A stretch of 64,000 nucleotides of DNA from Candidatus Bathyarchaeia archaeon (GCA_041447175.1 CP166960.1:2496519-2560518); one strand, 5' to 3'; shown: positions 51,597 through 61,218, counted from the stretch's first letter. The notes: generated from the sequence alone by a model not told the origin. Program-made: numbers and translations.

Positions 51597-52626
51597 AGAA
51601 TAAGCCCTCCAAGTAACGTTCATTGTTGAGTCTGTCGGAGAGGTCAACGCCAAAGAACTGTTCTATGGGTGTGAAAACTTCGGGGTGTTCTTGGTGGACT
51701 TTGCGTGCGGTGGATAGCACAACTTCCAGTCCTGTATGGGTCATCTTGCCTATCGGTTGCCTGCAGGGGCCTGAAGGTATGCCTAAAATGTTCATGAGGG
51801 TCTTTGCTGGAAGAGGATTGCGTGCCCTAACAGTGACGGGGCCGTAGGGGGTTGGTTCTTGGGTCTTAACGGTGACTAGACTGAAGAGGGGTTGCAGCGT
51901 TTCGTAGAGTTGCTTTGCCTGCTCCAAGTTTCCGTCTAAGATGTGGCGCATCATGTCGCTGACTGCCTTGGGGGCGTAGTTGCTGGTCACGGAGATGGCT
52001 CCTGTCGCTGCCATATCTGGGGACGACATCATGGCAAAGGTTTTGTCGTCGTCGCCTGAGAGAATGTCAAAGTCGCTTCCGCAGACTTGGCGGGTTAAGC
52101 GGGCATTGTCCAAGTTGCCTGTGGCTTCCTTGACGCAACGCACGTTGGGGTAGGTAGCGTGGAGTATGGCGAGGTCTTGGGGAAGAAGCTGGGTGCCTGT
52201 TCTCCCAGGGATGACGTAGGGGATGACTTGCATGTCGGGGAACTGCTTGGCGACGGGTTCGATGTATTCGCGGCGAATTTCGAGGCTGCTGGGGCCGTTG
52301 TAGTAGGGGTCAACGAGGAGCACGGCGGGGATGCCTAGGTGTTGGGCGTGGACGGTGCCTTCGATGGCTTCTTGGGTGCTGTTGCTGCCTGCGCCTGCGA
52401 TGGTTGTGCCTTTTTGGTGGGTGTATTCGTGGATGCGTTCTGTGACTTTGTTATGTTCATTCCAGTCTAGGGTGGCGCTTTCGCCTGTGGTGCCGCAAGC
52501 TAGGATGCCGCTGACACCGTTTGCTAGTTGGAATTCTACAATTCTTTGTAACCCTTCGTAGTCTACTTCGCGGTTTGCGCGGAAGGGGGTGATGAGGGCG
52601 GTGTAACAACCGCTAAATAGCGTCAT
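51589..52626 (-). CDS. dapA: 4-hydroxy-tetrahydrodipicolinate synthase with C-terminal extension
   Basis: The product is 345 aa, about 45-50 longer than typical DapA. It condenses pyruvate with aspartate semialdehyde. GILACGTTGESATLDWNEH is the signature, VRCVKEATGN carries the Schiff-base lysine, and IPYVIPGRTG the conserved loop. The extra C-terminal part (HQEHPEVFTPIEQFFGVDL ... YLEGLFYA) is unusual. First gene of the lysine operon. Another member of the pyruvate aldolase family is possible in principle, but the operon strongly supports DapA. Confidence 0.93.
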   Translation of the reverse strand: MTLFSGCYTALITPFRANREVDYEGLQRIVEFQLANGVSGILACGTTGESATLDWNEHNKVTERIHEYTHQKGTTIAGAGSNSTQEAIEGTVHAQHLGIPAVLLVDPYYNGPSSLEIRREYIEPVAKQFPDMQVIPYVIPGRTGTQLLPQDLAILHATYPNVRCVKEATGNLDNARLTRQVCGSDFDILSGDDDKTFAMMSSPDMAATGAISVTSNYAPKAVSDMMRHILDGNLEQAKQLYETLQPLFSLVTVKTQEPTPYGPVTVRARNPLPAKTLMNILGIPSGPCRQPIGKMTHTGLEVVLSTARKVHQEHPEVFTPIEQFFGVDLSDRLNNERYLEGLFYA

Positions 52627-52863
52627 GTGTTTTAACCTCTTGCGGAGAATTATTCTTGCAGGGGCTTATTTAAGCCTTTCCGAATTCAATACTTTATTTA
52701 CGTAATCCGTATCTTTAAGGCAATTAAAATGCATACAACACAAAAAAATGACGATTTCCGCACTCAGCAGTAGAAAAACGGTTGCCCGAAAACAGCCCCG
52801 AACCCCTAACCCGCGCCTAGTAAGACACATAAATACCATAAACGTTTTGGAAGACGAACAACC
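52627..52863. other. Intergenic region with lysine operon promoter
   Basis: On the minus strand, CGTAAATAAAGTATTG (around 52693-52708) is an AT-rich, TATA-like stretch about 70-80 bases before dapA. No gene, leader peptide or riboswitch-like fold was recognised. Confidence 0.4.
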
Positions 52864-53094
52864 GTGCCCCACAAACCCCAACCCCCCCGCCAACCAACCC
52901 TAAAAGCAGGCGCCCCCATCTGCCCCATATGTCTCGTAGAACTCCTCGAGGCTGAAGTGGACGTAGAAATCAACGGCACCATACTACGCAAACTCAAAGT
53001 GCTCCGATGCCCCATCTGCCTAGAAGAACAATTCACCGAGCAACAGCAAAAAGCCCTCGAACAACAACTCCGCCAAACTGAAACCAAACCTTAA
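52864..53094 (+). CDS. Small zinc-ribbon protein
   Basis: The product is 76 aa from a GTG start. Two CPICL motifs (ICPICLVELLEAEVDVEI and LRCPICLEEQFTE) about 30 residues apart form a likely zinc ribbon. A Gln/Glu-rich tail follows. No family recognised; possibly nucleic-acid or protein binding. Confidence 0.55.
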   Translation: MPHKPQPPRQPTLKAGAPICPICLVELLEAEVDVEINGTILRKLKVLRCPICLEEQFTEQQQKALEQQLRQTETKP

Positions 53095-53163
53095 CCTGCC
53101 AACTGCCCTTTTACACGGAAACCTTTAACCTCTTCTCTTCCCTCATGTCCTGAAGATGAATCC

Positions 53164-53379
53164 ATGGCTCCCTTAAGCCAAACCCGCAAAGCCGACCTCA
53201 CAACCCTTGCCTTCGCCGTAATCTACATTGCCGTAGGAGCCTTGCTAATCTACTGGAACTTCACCGGCGCCATCTCAAGCACCTTTTTTGCCATAGGCAT
53301 CTTTTTGCTCATCGCCGTAAGCTTACTTTTCAAGTTTGCAACAGATTTTTCCCGAAAAAGAAAACGCCCCTTATTATAA
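53164..53379 (+). CDS. Small two-segment membrane protein
   Basis: The product is 71 aa. Two hydrophobic segments (LAFAVIYIAVGALLIYWNF and TFFAIGIFLLIAVSLLFKF) are separated by a short turn, with a basic tail RKRKRPLL. No family recognised. Confidence 0.55.
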   Translation: MAPLSQTRKADLTTLAFAVIYIAVGALLIYWNFTGAISSTFFAIGIFLLIAVSLLFKFATDFSRKRKRPLL

Positions 53380-53450
53380 TCAATTGTTTAACTTCGGAAG
53401 GCTTTTAAGAACAAGCCCTCTAACCTAAAGAAAGCACCTTGGTGGTTTAA

Positions 53451-53789
53451 ATGGCACGATTAATCGTAACCGCTATAACTGAAGACACGGTAGCCGCGCC
53501 CGGAAACCGGCTGTCAAACTATATCTGCGTTTCAGTCACCGACACTGAAGGCAACCCCCTCTCAGGGTTAACGCAAGATGACGTGAAGGTTGACCCCATG
53601 ATTTCCGCGCCCGGCGGCGTACCCGTTTACATAGCAACATTCTTTGAAGGCAGACTGCCCGGCTTCTACTACATCAACGTTATCCCAACCGAAATGCACA
53701 CCTGGAAACACGGCGTCTACATCTTTGCAATAACAGTACAGAAGGGCGATGACAAAGGGCAGACGCTAGCGTCAGTGCTGATGGACTAG
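53451..53789 (+). CDS. Hypothetical beta-rich protein, Ig-like
   Basis: The product is 112 aa with no signal peptide. The pattern VTDTEGNPLSGLTQDDVKV and HTWKHGVYIFAITVQKGDDK suggests a single Ig-like beta-sandwich. It precedes a cluster of secreted proteins, but its own location looks cytoplasmic. Function unknown. Confidence 0.6.
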   Translation: MARLIVTAITEDTVAAPGNRLSNYICVSVTDTEGNPLSGLTQDDVKVDPMISAPGGVPVYIATFFEGRLPGFYYINVIPTEMHTWKHGVYIFAITVQKGDDKGQTLASVLMD

Positions 53790-53867
53790 TCATAAACTAA
53801 TGTATCATTTTTTTAACCAAGCCTTTTTCCTACAGCTGACAAACCTGTAGTGTCCACGACCGTGCTT

Positions 53868-53937
53868 GGTCAAGAAACCTTGACCTGACATTAGGCAGCA
53901 GCGGGGTGTTTTTAGTCAAGAAACCCTGACAAAAACC
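53868..53937 (+). promoter_or_regulatory. GTCAAGAAACC..TGAC tandem element
   Basis: GGTCAAGAAACCTTGAC (53868-53884) and AGTCAAGAAACCCTGAC (53914-53930) are near-identical and 46 bases apart. Each contains an imperfect inverted repeat (GTCAAG/CTTGAC in the first). The pair lies just before the surface protein cluster, so an operator is likely. Confidence 0.5.
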
Positions 53938-53968
53938 CTCTTAGGCAATCAAACCTGTGCTTTTCTAG

Positions 53969-54530
53969 ATGGTAATGTCCCAAAAGCCTCTCGTGTTGAC
54001 CGTTTCATTGGCAGCCTTTGTGCTGTTAGGCTTTGTCCAAATCCAAATGGTCAAGGAGGCTGACGCTAACCCCGTAATACCCTACCGATTCTCTGTCCAG
54101 TCCCCCGTCAACGGAACCGAGTATGCCTCGGCTTGTGTTCCTTTGGATGTGGTAATAAAAACTCCTGACTCCCACTTCTACAACAAATCCATCTCCGCCG
54201 CAGTCTACAGCTTAGACGGAAACGCCAACGTTTCCCTTGTAGGCGTAGGCGAAGGCTTAGATGACGAGAAATGGTTTGTCACCTCCGCAAACACAATCCT
54301 CCATAATCTGTCCGAGGGTACCCACGAGCTAAAAGTAACCACCAACGACAGCTGGACAAACCATGTCTCAAGCACCGTTTTCTTCACCGTAAACACCCCG
54401 TCAAGTTCCTCCTCAAGTTCCACGGTTTTCCCTACTGTTCGAGTTTCCTTCGTTGATGCTTCTGCCTTTGGGGGCTGCGGTTTTTGCGTTTTTCTTGGTT
54501 TTAAAACGTGGAGGGCAACCCGATGAATAA
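53969..54530 (+). pseudogene. Secreted protein, frameshifted before the C-terminal anchor
   Basis: The first ~160 residues in one frame are a signal peptide (LVLTVSLAAFVLLGFVQIQ) and an Ig-like domain (RFSVQSPVNGTEYASA ... LSEGTHELKVTTND) plus a Ser-rich stretch. That frame then runs into FVDASAFGGCGFCVF, which is atypical. A different frame from about 54443 gives EFPSLMLLPLGAAVFAFF then KRGG and stop TAA 54528-54530, the usual anchor. Restoring two C residues at ACTGTTC(CC)GAG would give TVPEFPSLML. Assembly error or decay. Confidence 0.7.
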
Positions 54531-56958
54531 ACCTGCTTCTGTGGTTTTGTCTGTGGCTTGTTTGGTTGCGTCATGTTTCTTTCTTGTGCCTTTGGGTGCA
54601 GGCGCCACGATAATTGTTGTGCCCGACGATTACGCTTCCCTTCAGGCTGCCCTTGACCACGCCGCTTCAGGCGACACGGTGCTCATCAAAGAGGGCGTCT
54701 ACACCGAGCAGACTTTGCAGGTAAGCAAGCCTCTTACCCTCATAAGCTCAACCATTGGTGGCGCTACGGTGAATCTCCATCCGCCCCAACACCAAGTGAA
54801 CTATTTCGGCTCAATCCTGATGGTCTACAACCACTCCATCCAAATCAACGCTGACAACGTCAACCTCATCGGCTTGAACATAGTCAGCGACGGCGGCGAC
54901 ATCTCTGCAAACGGCAACAACCTCAAAATCGCCGACAACAGCTTTCAAACTCAAACAGCCCAACTCGGATTCTACTTCACAGGTAACGCAAGCAAAATAA
55001 TCAACAACACACTAAGCTCCCTTGCTGTCGTGGGCTCCAACAACACCCTAACAGGCAACCGCGCCACTTCCATGTCTGTTACGGGCACCTTCAACTTCAT
55101 CAATCAAAACGGCGCTGGCGGCATCACGTTAACGGGCTCCAAAAACGCCGTGACAGGAAACTCTTTCATCGGCGGGGAAGGCGTGGGTATTCATCTGCTT
55201 GGAGCCGACTACAACATAGTCACTAACAACAAAGAAAGCGGCAGTGGCGTAGGCATTGCCATCGGCTACACAGGAACTGGTGGTTCCTGCAACCTGTTTG
55301 CGGGTAACACTGTGGAGGACGCGGGTTTGTGGGGGATTCTGTTGGGCAACGGCTCCTACAACGTGTTTTACGGTAACCAAATCGCCAACAATCTCGGGTA
55401 TGGTCATGATGGGTATGGGTTGGCGATGGGTGGAACCCACAGTCAAGTAGATAACAACCTGTTTTTTGGTAACCTTTTTGAGAACAACGCCAAAAACTTT
55501 GGCACTAACTGGGAGGTGCTTGGCTCTAACTCGTTTGACAACTGCACAGTGGGCAACTACTGGGACGACTACTTGACGCTGTATCCTAACGCCAGCGAAT
55601 TAGCGGATTTGGGCACGGGGGATACGCCCTACTTGGTTTACCCTAACCACACAGACAACCATCCCTTAATGAGCAAGCCTCCAGTTTCCAGCGTAATTCC
55701 CCCTTTACCCAACCCCTGGGCAGAACTCATACCCCTAACCTCCCCTGAAGACCTCCTCCCAAACGTTTTTCCAACGCCGCCTCCAACGCTACCTCCCATT
55801 CCAATGCCTTCCCCAACCCCCAGCCCCATCCCCTACATCTGGTCCACTGGACCCGATTCATGGGCTGCGATGACGCCGTTGCAACCCAAATTCTACGGCA
55901 CCTTAGGCGCGGCAGTGGTTGATGGTAAAATCTACTTTGTGGGCAGCAACGTTAACATGCAATATGACCCGCAGACAGACACTTGGATTGAGAAAACGCC
56001 CAGCCCCTCCTTTGTCTATGGCGGGAACGGTGGAGTCGCTGAATGCGGCGGAAAAATCTATGTGATAGGCAGCAAAACCACCGAAATGTACAGCCCCTCA
56101 ACAGACACTTGGGAAAACCGAACCGCCATGCCAACCGAGCGGGCTGGATTTACCCCTTGTGTGGTTGACGGCAAAATCTATGTCATAGGTGGAGCAAAAC
56201 CCGCCCCTTACGGCGTGACAGCCACCACTGACGTGAATGAGGTTTACGACCCCAAAACCGATTCTTGGACGCAAATGGCTCTGTTGCCCTCAGCAGTCAC
56301 AGGTTACTCTTCTGTGGTTTTAGACGGCAAAATCTACATAATGGGCGGATACGCTGGTGACCTTCACCAGTCTGCCCTTACGCAAGTACAGGTTTATGAC
56401 CTCCAGACTAACCAGTGGACGCAGGGCACGCCTCTCCAGGAGGCTGTCAGAGGAGGCGCCGCAGCCATAACCACAGGAGCTATAGCGCCTAAACGCATAT
56501 ACGTCATCGGCGGAAACATCGTGAGCGCGGGATGGTATATCCGCTTCTGCGACCACGTCCAAATCTACAACCCCGAAACGGACAGTTGGTCGTTTGGGCG
56601 TCAAATGCCTACAGGGCGTTCCGATTTAGCCTTAGTCAACATCAACGACACGCTGTATGCTCTTGGCGGAACCAATTCAAGCGTAACCGTTACCGTCCCC
56701 GGTGGAGCGTCTCAAGAAGAGTGGGATGCTGCATGGGACAAAATTGCATCCATGCGGTGCCACGCAAACGAAAAATACTTGCCACTTGGACACGGCACAT
56801 TGCCAACCACAACTGCTACGCCTTCACCCACGCAGACGCAAACTCTACCCAGTCCAACTTCATCCGTCCCAGAGTTTCCCATCGAAATTATCCCTTTGGT
56901 TATGGTTGTGATGTTTGCGTTTGCCGTTGTTTACAGACGGAGAGTGAATGTTAAATGA
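54523..56958 (+). CDS. Secreted beta-helix (NosD-like) plus kelch-repeat protein with PEFP anchor
   Basis: The product is 811 aa. Signal peptide, then VPDDYASLQAALDHAASGDT, the usual start of a NosD/pectate-lyase-like right-handed beta-helix. N-rich repeats follow to about residue 370, including the NosD terminal motif VGNYWDDYLTLYPNASELAD. After a Pro-rich linker come kelch repeats (AVVDGKIYFVGSN, CVVDGKIYVIGGA, VVLDGKIYIMGGY). It ends SVPEFPIEIIPLVMVVMFAF then RRR. Probably a cell-surface carbohydrate- or protein-binding protein. It overlaps the next gene by ATGA. Confidence 0.83.
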   Translation: MNKPASVVLSVACLVASCFFLVPLGAGATIIVVPDDYASLQAALDHAASGDTVLIKEGVYTEQTLQVSKPLTLISSTIGGATVNLHPPQHQVNYFGSILMVYNHSIQINADNVNLIGLNIVSDGGDISANGNNLKIADNSFQTQTAQLGFYFTGNASKIINNTLSSLAVVGSNNTLTGNRATSMSVTGTFNFINQNGAGGITLTGSKNAVTGNSFIGGEGVGIHLLGADYNIVTNNKESGSGVGIAIGYTGTGGSCNLFAGNTVEDAGLWGILLGNGSYNVFYGNQIANNLGYGHDGYGLAMGGTHSQVDNNLFFGNLFENNAKNFGTNWEVLGSNSFDNCTVGNYWDDYLTLYPNASELADLGTGDTPYLVYPNHTDNHPLMSKPPVSSVIPPLPNPWAELIPLTSPEDLLPNVFPTPPPTLPPIPMPSPTPSPIPYIWSTGPDSWAAMTPLQPKFYGTLGAAVVDGKIYFVGSNVNMQYDPQTDTWIEKTPSPSFVYGGNGGVAECGGKIYVIGSKTTEMYSPSTDTWENRTAMPTERAGFTPCVVDGKIYVIGGAKPAPYGVTATTDVNEVYDPKTDSWTQMALLPSAVTGYSSVVLDGKIYIMGGYAGDLHQSALTQVQVYDLQTNQWTQGTPLQEAVRGGAAAITTGAIAPKRIYVIGGNIVSAGWYIRFCDHVQIYNPETDSWSFGRQMPTGRSDLALVNINDTLYALGGTNSSVTVTVPGGASQEEWDAAWDKIASMRCHANEKYLPLGHGTLPTTTATPSPTQTQTLPSPTSSVPEFPIEIIPLVMVVMFAFAVVYRRRVNVK

Positions 56959-58748
56959 TAAAGTGTCCGGTCATTGTAGTTTTGCTGGTTACTTTTGCTG
57001 CTTTTGGGTTAATTGAGGTTGCGCCTGCCTTGGCGCAGATTCATTGGGCATCCACACCACCAATAAGCATCAATATCCTGTCAGACGGTAGCGTCGAAGG
57101 AACAGCCAACATCAAGCAGGAAGGCAACTTGTACACGTTAACGGCTGACATTGACATTTCACGGGATGAAACCAACTTTTTTGCGGGAATCGCTGTGCAA
57201 AAAGACAACGTCGTAATTGACGGTGCAGGTCACCGTATTCGAGCTTACGGCTATATCGACAGAGGCGTAGACCTTACCGAAAGGAAAAACGTCACCGTCA
57301 AAAACCTAATCATCGACGGCTTTGTCCACAGCATCTATCTGCAGGACTCCAAAAGCAACACCATACTAAACAACACGCTGGTGGCTCCAAGCGACGAAGG
57401 CTACCAGACTGGGTTTTGGGTCAGCAATTCCCAACACAACCGCATAGAGGGCAACAGTGTAACGGGCTTTAACGAGTACGGCATGCTCTTCCAATCCTCC
57501 TCAACCAACAACCAAATCATCCACAACACCTTCACCGACAACAAAATCGACCTCTACCTCGGCTACTGCGGAAGCAACGTCCTCACGGGAAACCAACTCA
57601 GCAGCCCAAGCAACAACTTGGAAATCCGCTACCACTCCTACGATGATTTTTTCCAAGAAATCGACACCTCCAACACAATCCGCGGCAAACCCATCTACTA
57701 CTGGATTGGCATGCACGACAGGGCTGTTCCTTTGGATGCGGGGTTTGTGGGGCTGGGGAACTGCACCAACATCACCGTGCAAAACCTCAAAATCTCGGGC
57801 AACAGCGAGGCGATAATTCTGCACTCAACAAGCAATGTCACAATCACAAAAAACCTGTTGAGCAATAACTCTGAAGGCGTTTCCTTGAATGCCTGCACAG
57901 ACGTCACCATAACCGAAAACGCAGTTATAAGCAACAGTGGCAGCTGCGTAACCCTTGTGGGGTCAAGTAACGTGTCTGTTACCCGAAACCTTCTTTCAGG
58001 CTTTACCTCCCCAGATTTACCCTCCATGGGCCTTAGCTTATCCTCCGCCAACAACTGCCTGGTTAAAGCTAATAACATCACCCGCCTCGACCAAGGGATA
58101 AGCCTTGCAACCTCCACGGACAACCTTGTTGTAGACAACTACCTTGCCCAAAACGGTTTAGGCATCTACATCTACATGGGCGGCAAAAACATCATCTTCC
58201 AAAACACCCTCAAACAAAACAGCATGTGGGCTATGCAGCTTAGCAGTTCCCCCGCCCAAACAAACAACAACCTGATTTACTGCAACAGCTTCCTCGACAA
58301 CACTTCTGTGGAAGGGGGCACTGAGGGGAACTTGCAGGTTTCTAACCCGTGGTATTTTGGTCCAGAAACCAACCGTTGGGACAACGGCACAGTGGGCAAC
58401 TACTGGAGCGACTACCACACACGGTACCCCAACGCCTCCGAAATCGGCAACTCCGGCATAGGCGACACCTACTTTGAAGTAAACCCCAACAGCATCGACC
58501 ACCACCCCCTCCTCAACCCTGTACCCCTTCCAGAAGTTCCCGCCTCGCATACTTCTTCTCAACCCACCCAAACACCCACCACAACCACAGAGCCTTCCCT
58601 AAGCCCAACGCCCTCCCCTTCCATCCCCGAATTTCCCACATGGGCGATTCTCGGAGTGCTTTTGGTCGCCGCCGTGGTGTTGCTTGTTAGAAAAAGGCGA
58701 CGTTGCTTCTATTTGCCAAGAAAAAGGAACGCATTAACGGCAGGGTAA
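56955..58748 (+). CDS. Secreted NosD-like beta-helix protein with PEFP anchor
   Basis: The product is 597 aa. Signal peptide (VIVVLLVTFAAFGLIEVAPA), then parallel beta-helix repeats of Asn-rich type (NTILNNTLVAPSDEG, NRIEGNSVTGFNEYG), the terminal motif VGNYWSDYHTRYPNASEIGN, a Thr/Pro-rich stalk and SIPEFPTWAILGVLLVAAVV then RKRRR. Its start overlaps the preceding stop as ATGA, so the two surface proteins are made together. Confidence 0.83.
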   Translation: MIKCPVIVVLLVTFAAFGLIEVAPALAQIHWASTPPISINILSDGSVEGTANIKQEGNLYTLTADIDISRDETNFFAGIAVQKDNVVIDGAGHRIRAYGYIDRGVDLTERKNVTVKNLIIDGFVHSIYLQDSKSNTILNNTLVAPSDEGYQTGFWVSNSQHNRIEGNSVTGFNEYGMLFQSSSTNNQIIHNTFTDNKIDLYLGYCGSNVLTGNQLSSPSNNLEIRYHSYDDFFQEIDTSNTIRGKPIYYWIGMHDRAVPLDAGFVGLGNCTNITVQNLKISGNSEAIILHSTSNVTITKNLLSNNSEGVSLNACTDVTITENAVISNSGSCVTLVGSSNVSVTRNLLSGFTSPDLPSMGLSLSSANNCLVKANNITRLDQGISLATSTDNLVVDNYLAQNGLGIYIYMGGKNIIFQNTLKQNSMWAMQLSSSPAQTNNNLIYCNSFLDNTSVEGGTEGNLQVSNPWYFGPETNRWDNGTVGNYWSDYHTRYPNASEIGNSGIGDTYFEVNPNSIDHHPLLNPVPLPEVPASHTSSQPTQTPTTTTEPSLSPTPSPSIPEFPTWAILGVLLVAAVVLLVRKRRRCFYLPRKRNALTAG

Positions 58749-58896
58749 CCCGAAAACTACACGTTCGCTTCGCCACTCCGCAACGTTCAAAAATTCCAGA
58801 AACGCGGAAAGCACCCAAGAATGCCCTTTAAGCTGCATGGTCTGTCACGAAAACTCTTAAATCATACCAGACACAACACAATTCAAGGTCTCACTC

Positions 58897-59868
58897 ATGT
58901 CAAGCGACAATATCAAGCTGGAAATTCTCGGTTACGACGACAAAGAGAAAGTCTTCAATGTTAAATCGCCCGCAGGAAACACGGTGAAAATCCAAGACAC
59001 TTTCGCCGAAATGTTTGGTCTTTGGGCGGGAAGAGTTCTCATAACCGCTCAAAACGAGAAATGGGCGCAAATCGCCGCAAGCCTGACCACAGGTTTTGCC
59101 ACAAGCGTAATTGAGGCTACTGCGGAAGCCGCAATCGAACGAGCCGTTCCAGCAGACCAGACACCTGACAAGCGTCCAGGTGTGCTTATTCAAATTTATA
59201 ACCGTGACCGATTCGAACTTAAAGAGCAACTTATGCAGCGTATCGGTCAATGTACCCTAACTTGCCCCACGACCGCAGCCTTCAACGGGCTTGTAGGCAA
59301 ACGCACCCTCACTGTTGGTAGCAGTCTCCGATACTTTGGTGACGGCTTCCAAAAGAAAGCTATGGTCGGCGGTAGAAGATGCTGGAAAATCCCCGTTATG
59401 GAAGGCAACTTTATCGTCGAAGAAGGTTTTGGCGCCACCCAAGCAGTTGCAGGCGGTAACTTTATGATTTTTGCCCAAACCCAAGAGGCAGGACTCAAAG
59501 CCGCAGAAGCAGCCGCCGACGCCATCCGTGCAAATGCGCCTGACGTAATCATGCAGTTCCCCGGCGGAGTTTGTCGCGCAGGCAGCAAAGCAGGCAGCCT
59601 TAAATACAAACTGAAAGCTTCAACCAACCATCCCTACTGCCCCACGCTGCGAACGTTGGTTCCCGACACGGTGGTTCCTGAAGGTGTGCAGTGCGTCTAC
59701 GAAATCGTCATGAACGGCTTAACCCTTGATGCAGTGAAGAACGGCATGAAGCAAGGCGTAACCGCCGCTGCGTGTCAGCCTGGTGTGGTAAAAATCAGTT
59801 CAGGCAACTACGGTGGAAAGCTGGGTCCCTTCAAGGCTTTCCTCAAAGACGCCATCGGCGCCACCTAA
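58897..59868 (+). CDS. ftr: Formylmethanofuran:tetrahydromethanopterin formyltransferase
   Basis: The product is 323 aa. Ftr moves a formyl group between methanofuran and tetrahydromethanopterin. IQDTFAEMFGLWAGRVLITA, TGFATSVIEATAEAAIER, RIGQCTLTCPTTAAF, GFGATQAVAGGNFMIFAQT and VKISSGNYGGKLG line up with methanogen Ftr. The N-terminus has ~25 extra residues compared with Methanopyrus Ftr. With the MtdB-like protein this supports an H4MPT-linked C1 pathway. Confidence 0.94.
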   Translation: MSSDNIKLEILGYDDKEKVFNVKSPAGNTVKIQDTFAEMFGLWAGRVLITAQNEKWAQIAASLTTGFATSVIEATAEAAIERAVPADQTPDKRPGVLIQIYNRDRFELKEQLMQRIGQCTLTCPTTAAFNGLVGKRTLTVGSSLRYFGDGFQKKAMVGGRRCWKIPVMEGNFIVEEGFGATQAVAGGNFMIFAQTQEAGLKAAEAAADAIRANAPDVIMQFPGGVCRAGSKAGSLKYKLKASTNHPYCPTLRTLVPDTVVPEGVQCVYEIVMNGLTLDAVKNGMKQGVTAAACQPGVVKISSGNYGGKLGPFKAFLKDAIGAT

Positions 59869-59949
59869 CTTTCCCTTCTTTTCTCAACGGAACTTTTAGT
59901 TTAACCGCAAGTACTTTATGGACTTTAAACAGAAAAATTGTGAAAAAAT

Positions 59950-61218
59950 TTGAGCACCGCAAAAAAATCCTCCCTTGAACTGTTTCGCCTACGCAAGACT
60001 CTGAGTGTGTTAGCCAACAAGGAAGGCAGCCACACCGAGCTCATTACCCTTTATCTGCCCCCGGGCAAACAAATCAGCGACGCCGTCAACATGCTGCGCG
60101 ACGAATACGGAACCGCAAGCAACATCAAATCCAACGTTACCCGTAAAAACGTCCTAGACGCCATCATTAAAGTTCAACAAAAACTCAAACTCTTCAAAGA
60201 CCCCGGCGAAAAAGGCATCGTGATTTTTGCAGGTGCACTCCCTCAAGAAGGCGGCGGACCAGGAACCGAACGTATGGAAACCTACGTTATTACCCCGCCT
60301 GAACCCATCAAGATTTTCCTTTACCGATGCGACAGCCGCTTCCACACTGAGCACCTGCAGGAGATGCTGCGGGAAAAAGAAACCTACGGCATCCTGCTGG
60401 TGGACGCAACCGACGCCACCATTGCGACGTTGCAGGGTAAAAGCCTCAACATCGTGATGCAGATGTACTCAGGGGTTACCGGCAAGACCCGCGCTGGAGG
60501 GCAGTCTTCGCGCCGTTACGAACGACTGCGGGACATGCAGCTTAACGAGTACTTCCATCGTGTCGCTGACCACGCAGACGAGGTTTTCTTGCCAATCGAA
60601 ACTTTGAAGGGCATAATTTTGGCTGGTCCCGGACCCACCAAATACGACTTCCAAAAAGGCGAATACCTCAACTACCAACTCAAAAACAAAATCCTTGAAG
60701 TAGTCGACACCGCCTACGTGGAGGAGCAAGGCGTCAAAGAAGTGGTCGACAAAGCCCCTGAAATCATGCGCAAAGTCCGCTACATCGAAGAAAAAGAGCT
60801 CATGCAGAAATTCCTCTACGAAGTCGGCCACGACACAGGCCTGATAACCTACGGCGAAATGGAAGTCCGCCAAGCTCTGCAAGCAGGCGCAGTAAAAACG
60901 CTGTTGCTTTCCGAAAGCTTGGATCTTTCTCGGGTCACAATCAAATGTAGCGCCTGCGGCTACACCGAGCAGCAAACCGTCAAAAACGTGCAAATGGCAA
61001 CTTTTGAGCAAGAGCTCTCGGAAAAGCCGTGTCCAAAATGTGAAGCGCCTTCTTTGGGCGTAGCCGAGAAGGTTGACATCGTGGATGACCTTGCCCAGCT
61101 TGCTGAGTACTCCAACACGGATGTGGAGGTTATTTCGGCTGAGACTGAGGAGGGGCAGATGCTGAAGAACGCGTTTGGTGGAATCGGCGCGGTGTTGCGG
61201 TTCAAACAGCAAAGCTAA
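59950..61218 (+). CDS. prf1: Peptide chain release factor aRF1
   Basis: The product is 422 aa from a TTG start. It recognises all three stop codons and frees the peptide. NIKS (58-61) and YRCDSRF (YxCxxxF, 125-131) are the stop-codon-reading motifs, and GGQ (183-185) triggers hydrolysis. The C-domain has a four-cysteine mini-domain (CSACGYTEQ ... CPKCEAP). All are canonical, so UGA should still be read as stop, in competition with SelB at the Sec codons of hdrA. Confidence 0.95.
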   Translation: MSTAKKSSLELFRLRKTLSVLANKEGSHTELITLYLPPGKQISDAVNMLRDEYGTASNIKSNVTRKNVLDAIIKVQQKLKLFKDPGEKGIVIFAGALPQEGGGPGTERMETYVITPPEPIKIFLYRCDSRFHTEHLQEMLREKETYGILLVDATDATIATLQGKSLNIVMQMYSGVTGKTRAGGQSSRRYERLRDMQLNEYFHRVADHADEVFLPIETLKGIILAGPGPTKYDFQKGEYLNYQLKNKILEVVDTAYVEEQGVKEVVDKAPEIMRKVRYIEEKELMQKFLYEVGHDTGLITYGEMEVRQALQAGAVKTLLLSESLDLSRVTIKCSACGYTEQQTVKNVQMATFEQELSEKPCPKCEAPSLGVAEKVDIVDDLAQLAEYSNTDVEVISAETEEGQMLKNAFGGIGAVLRFKQQS

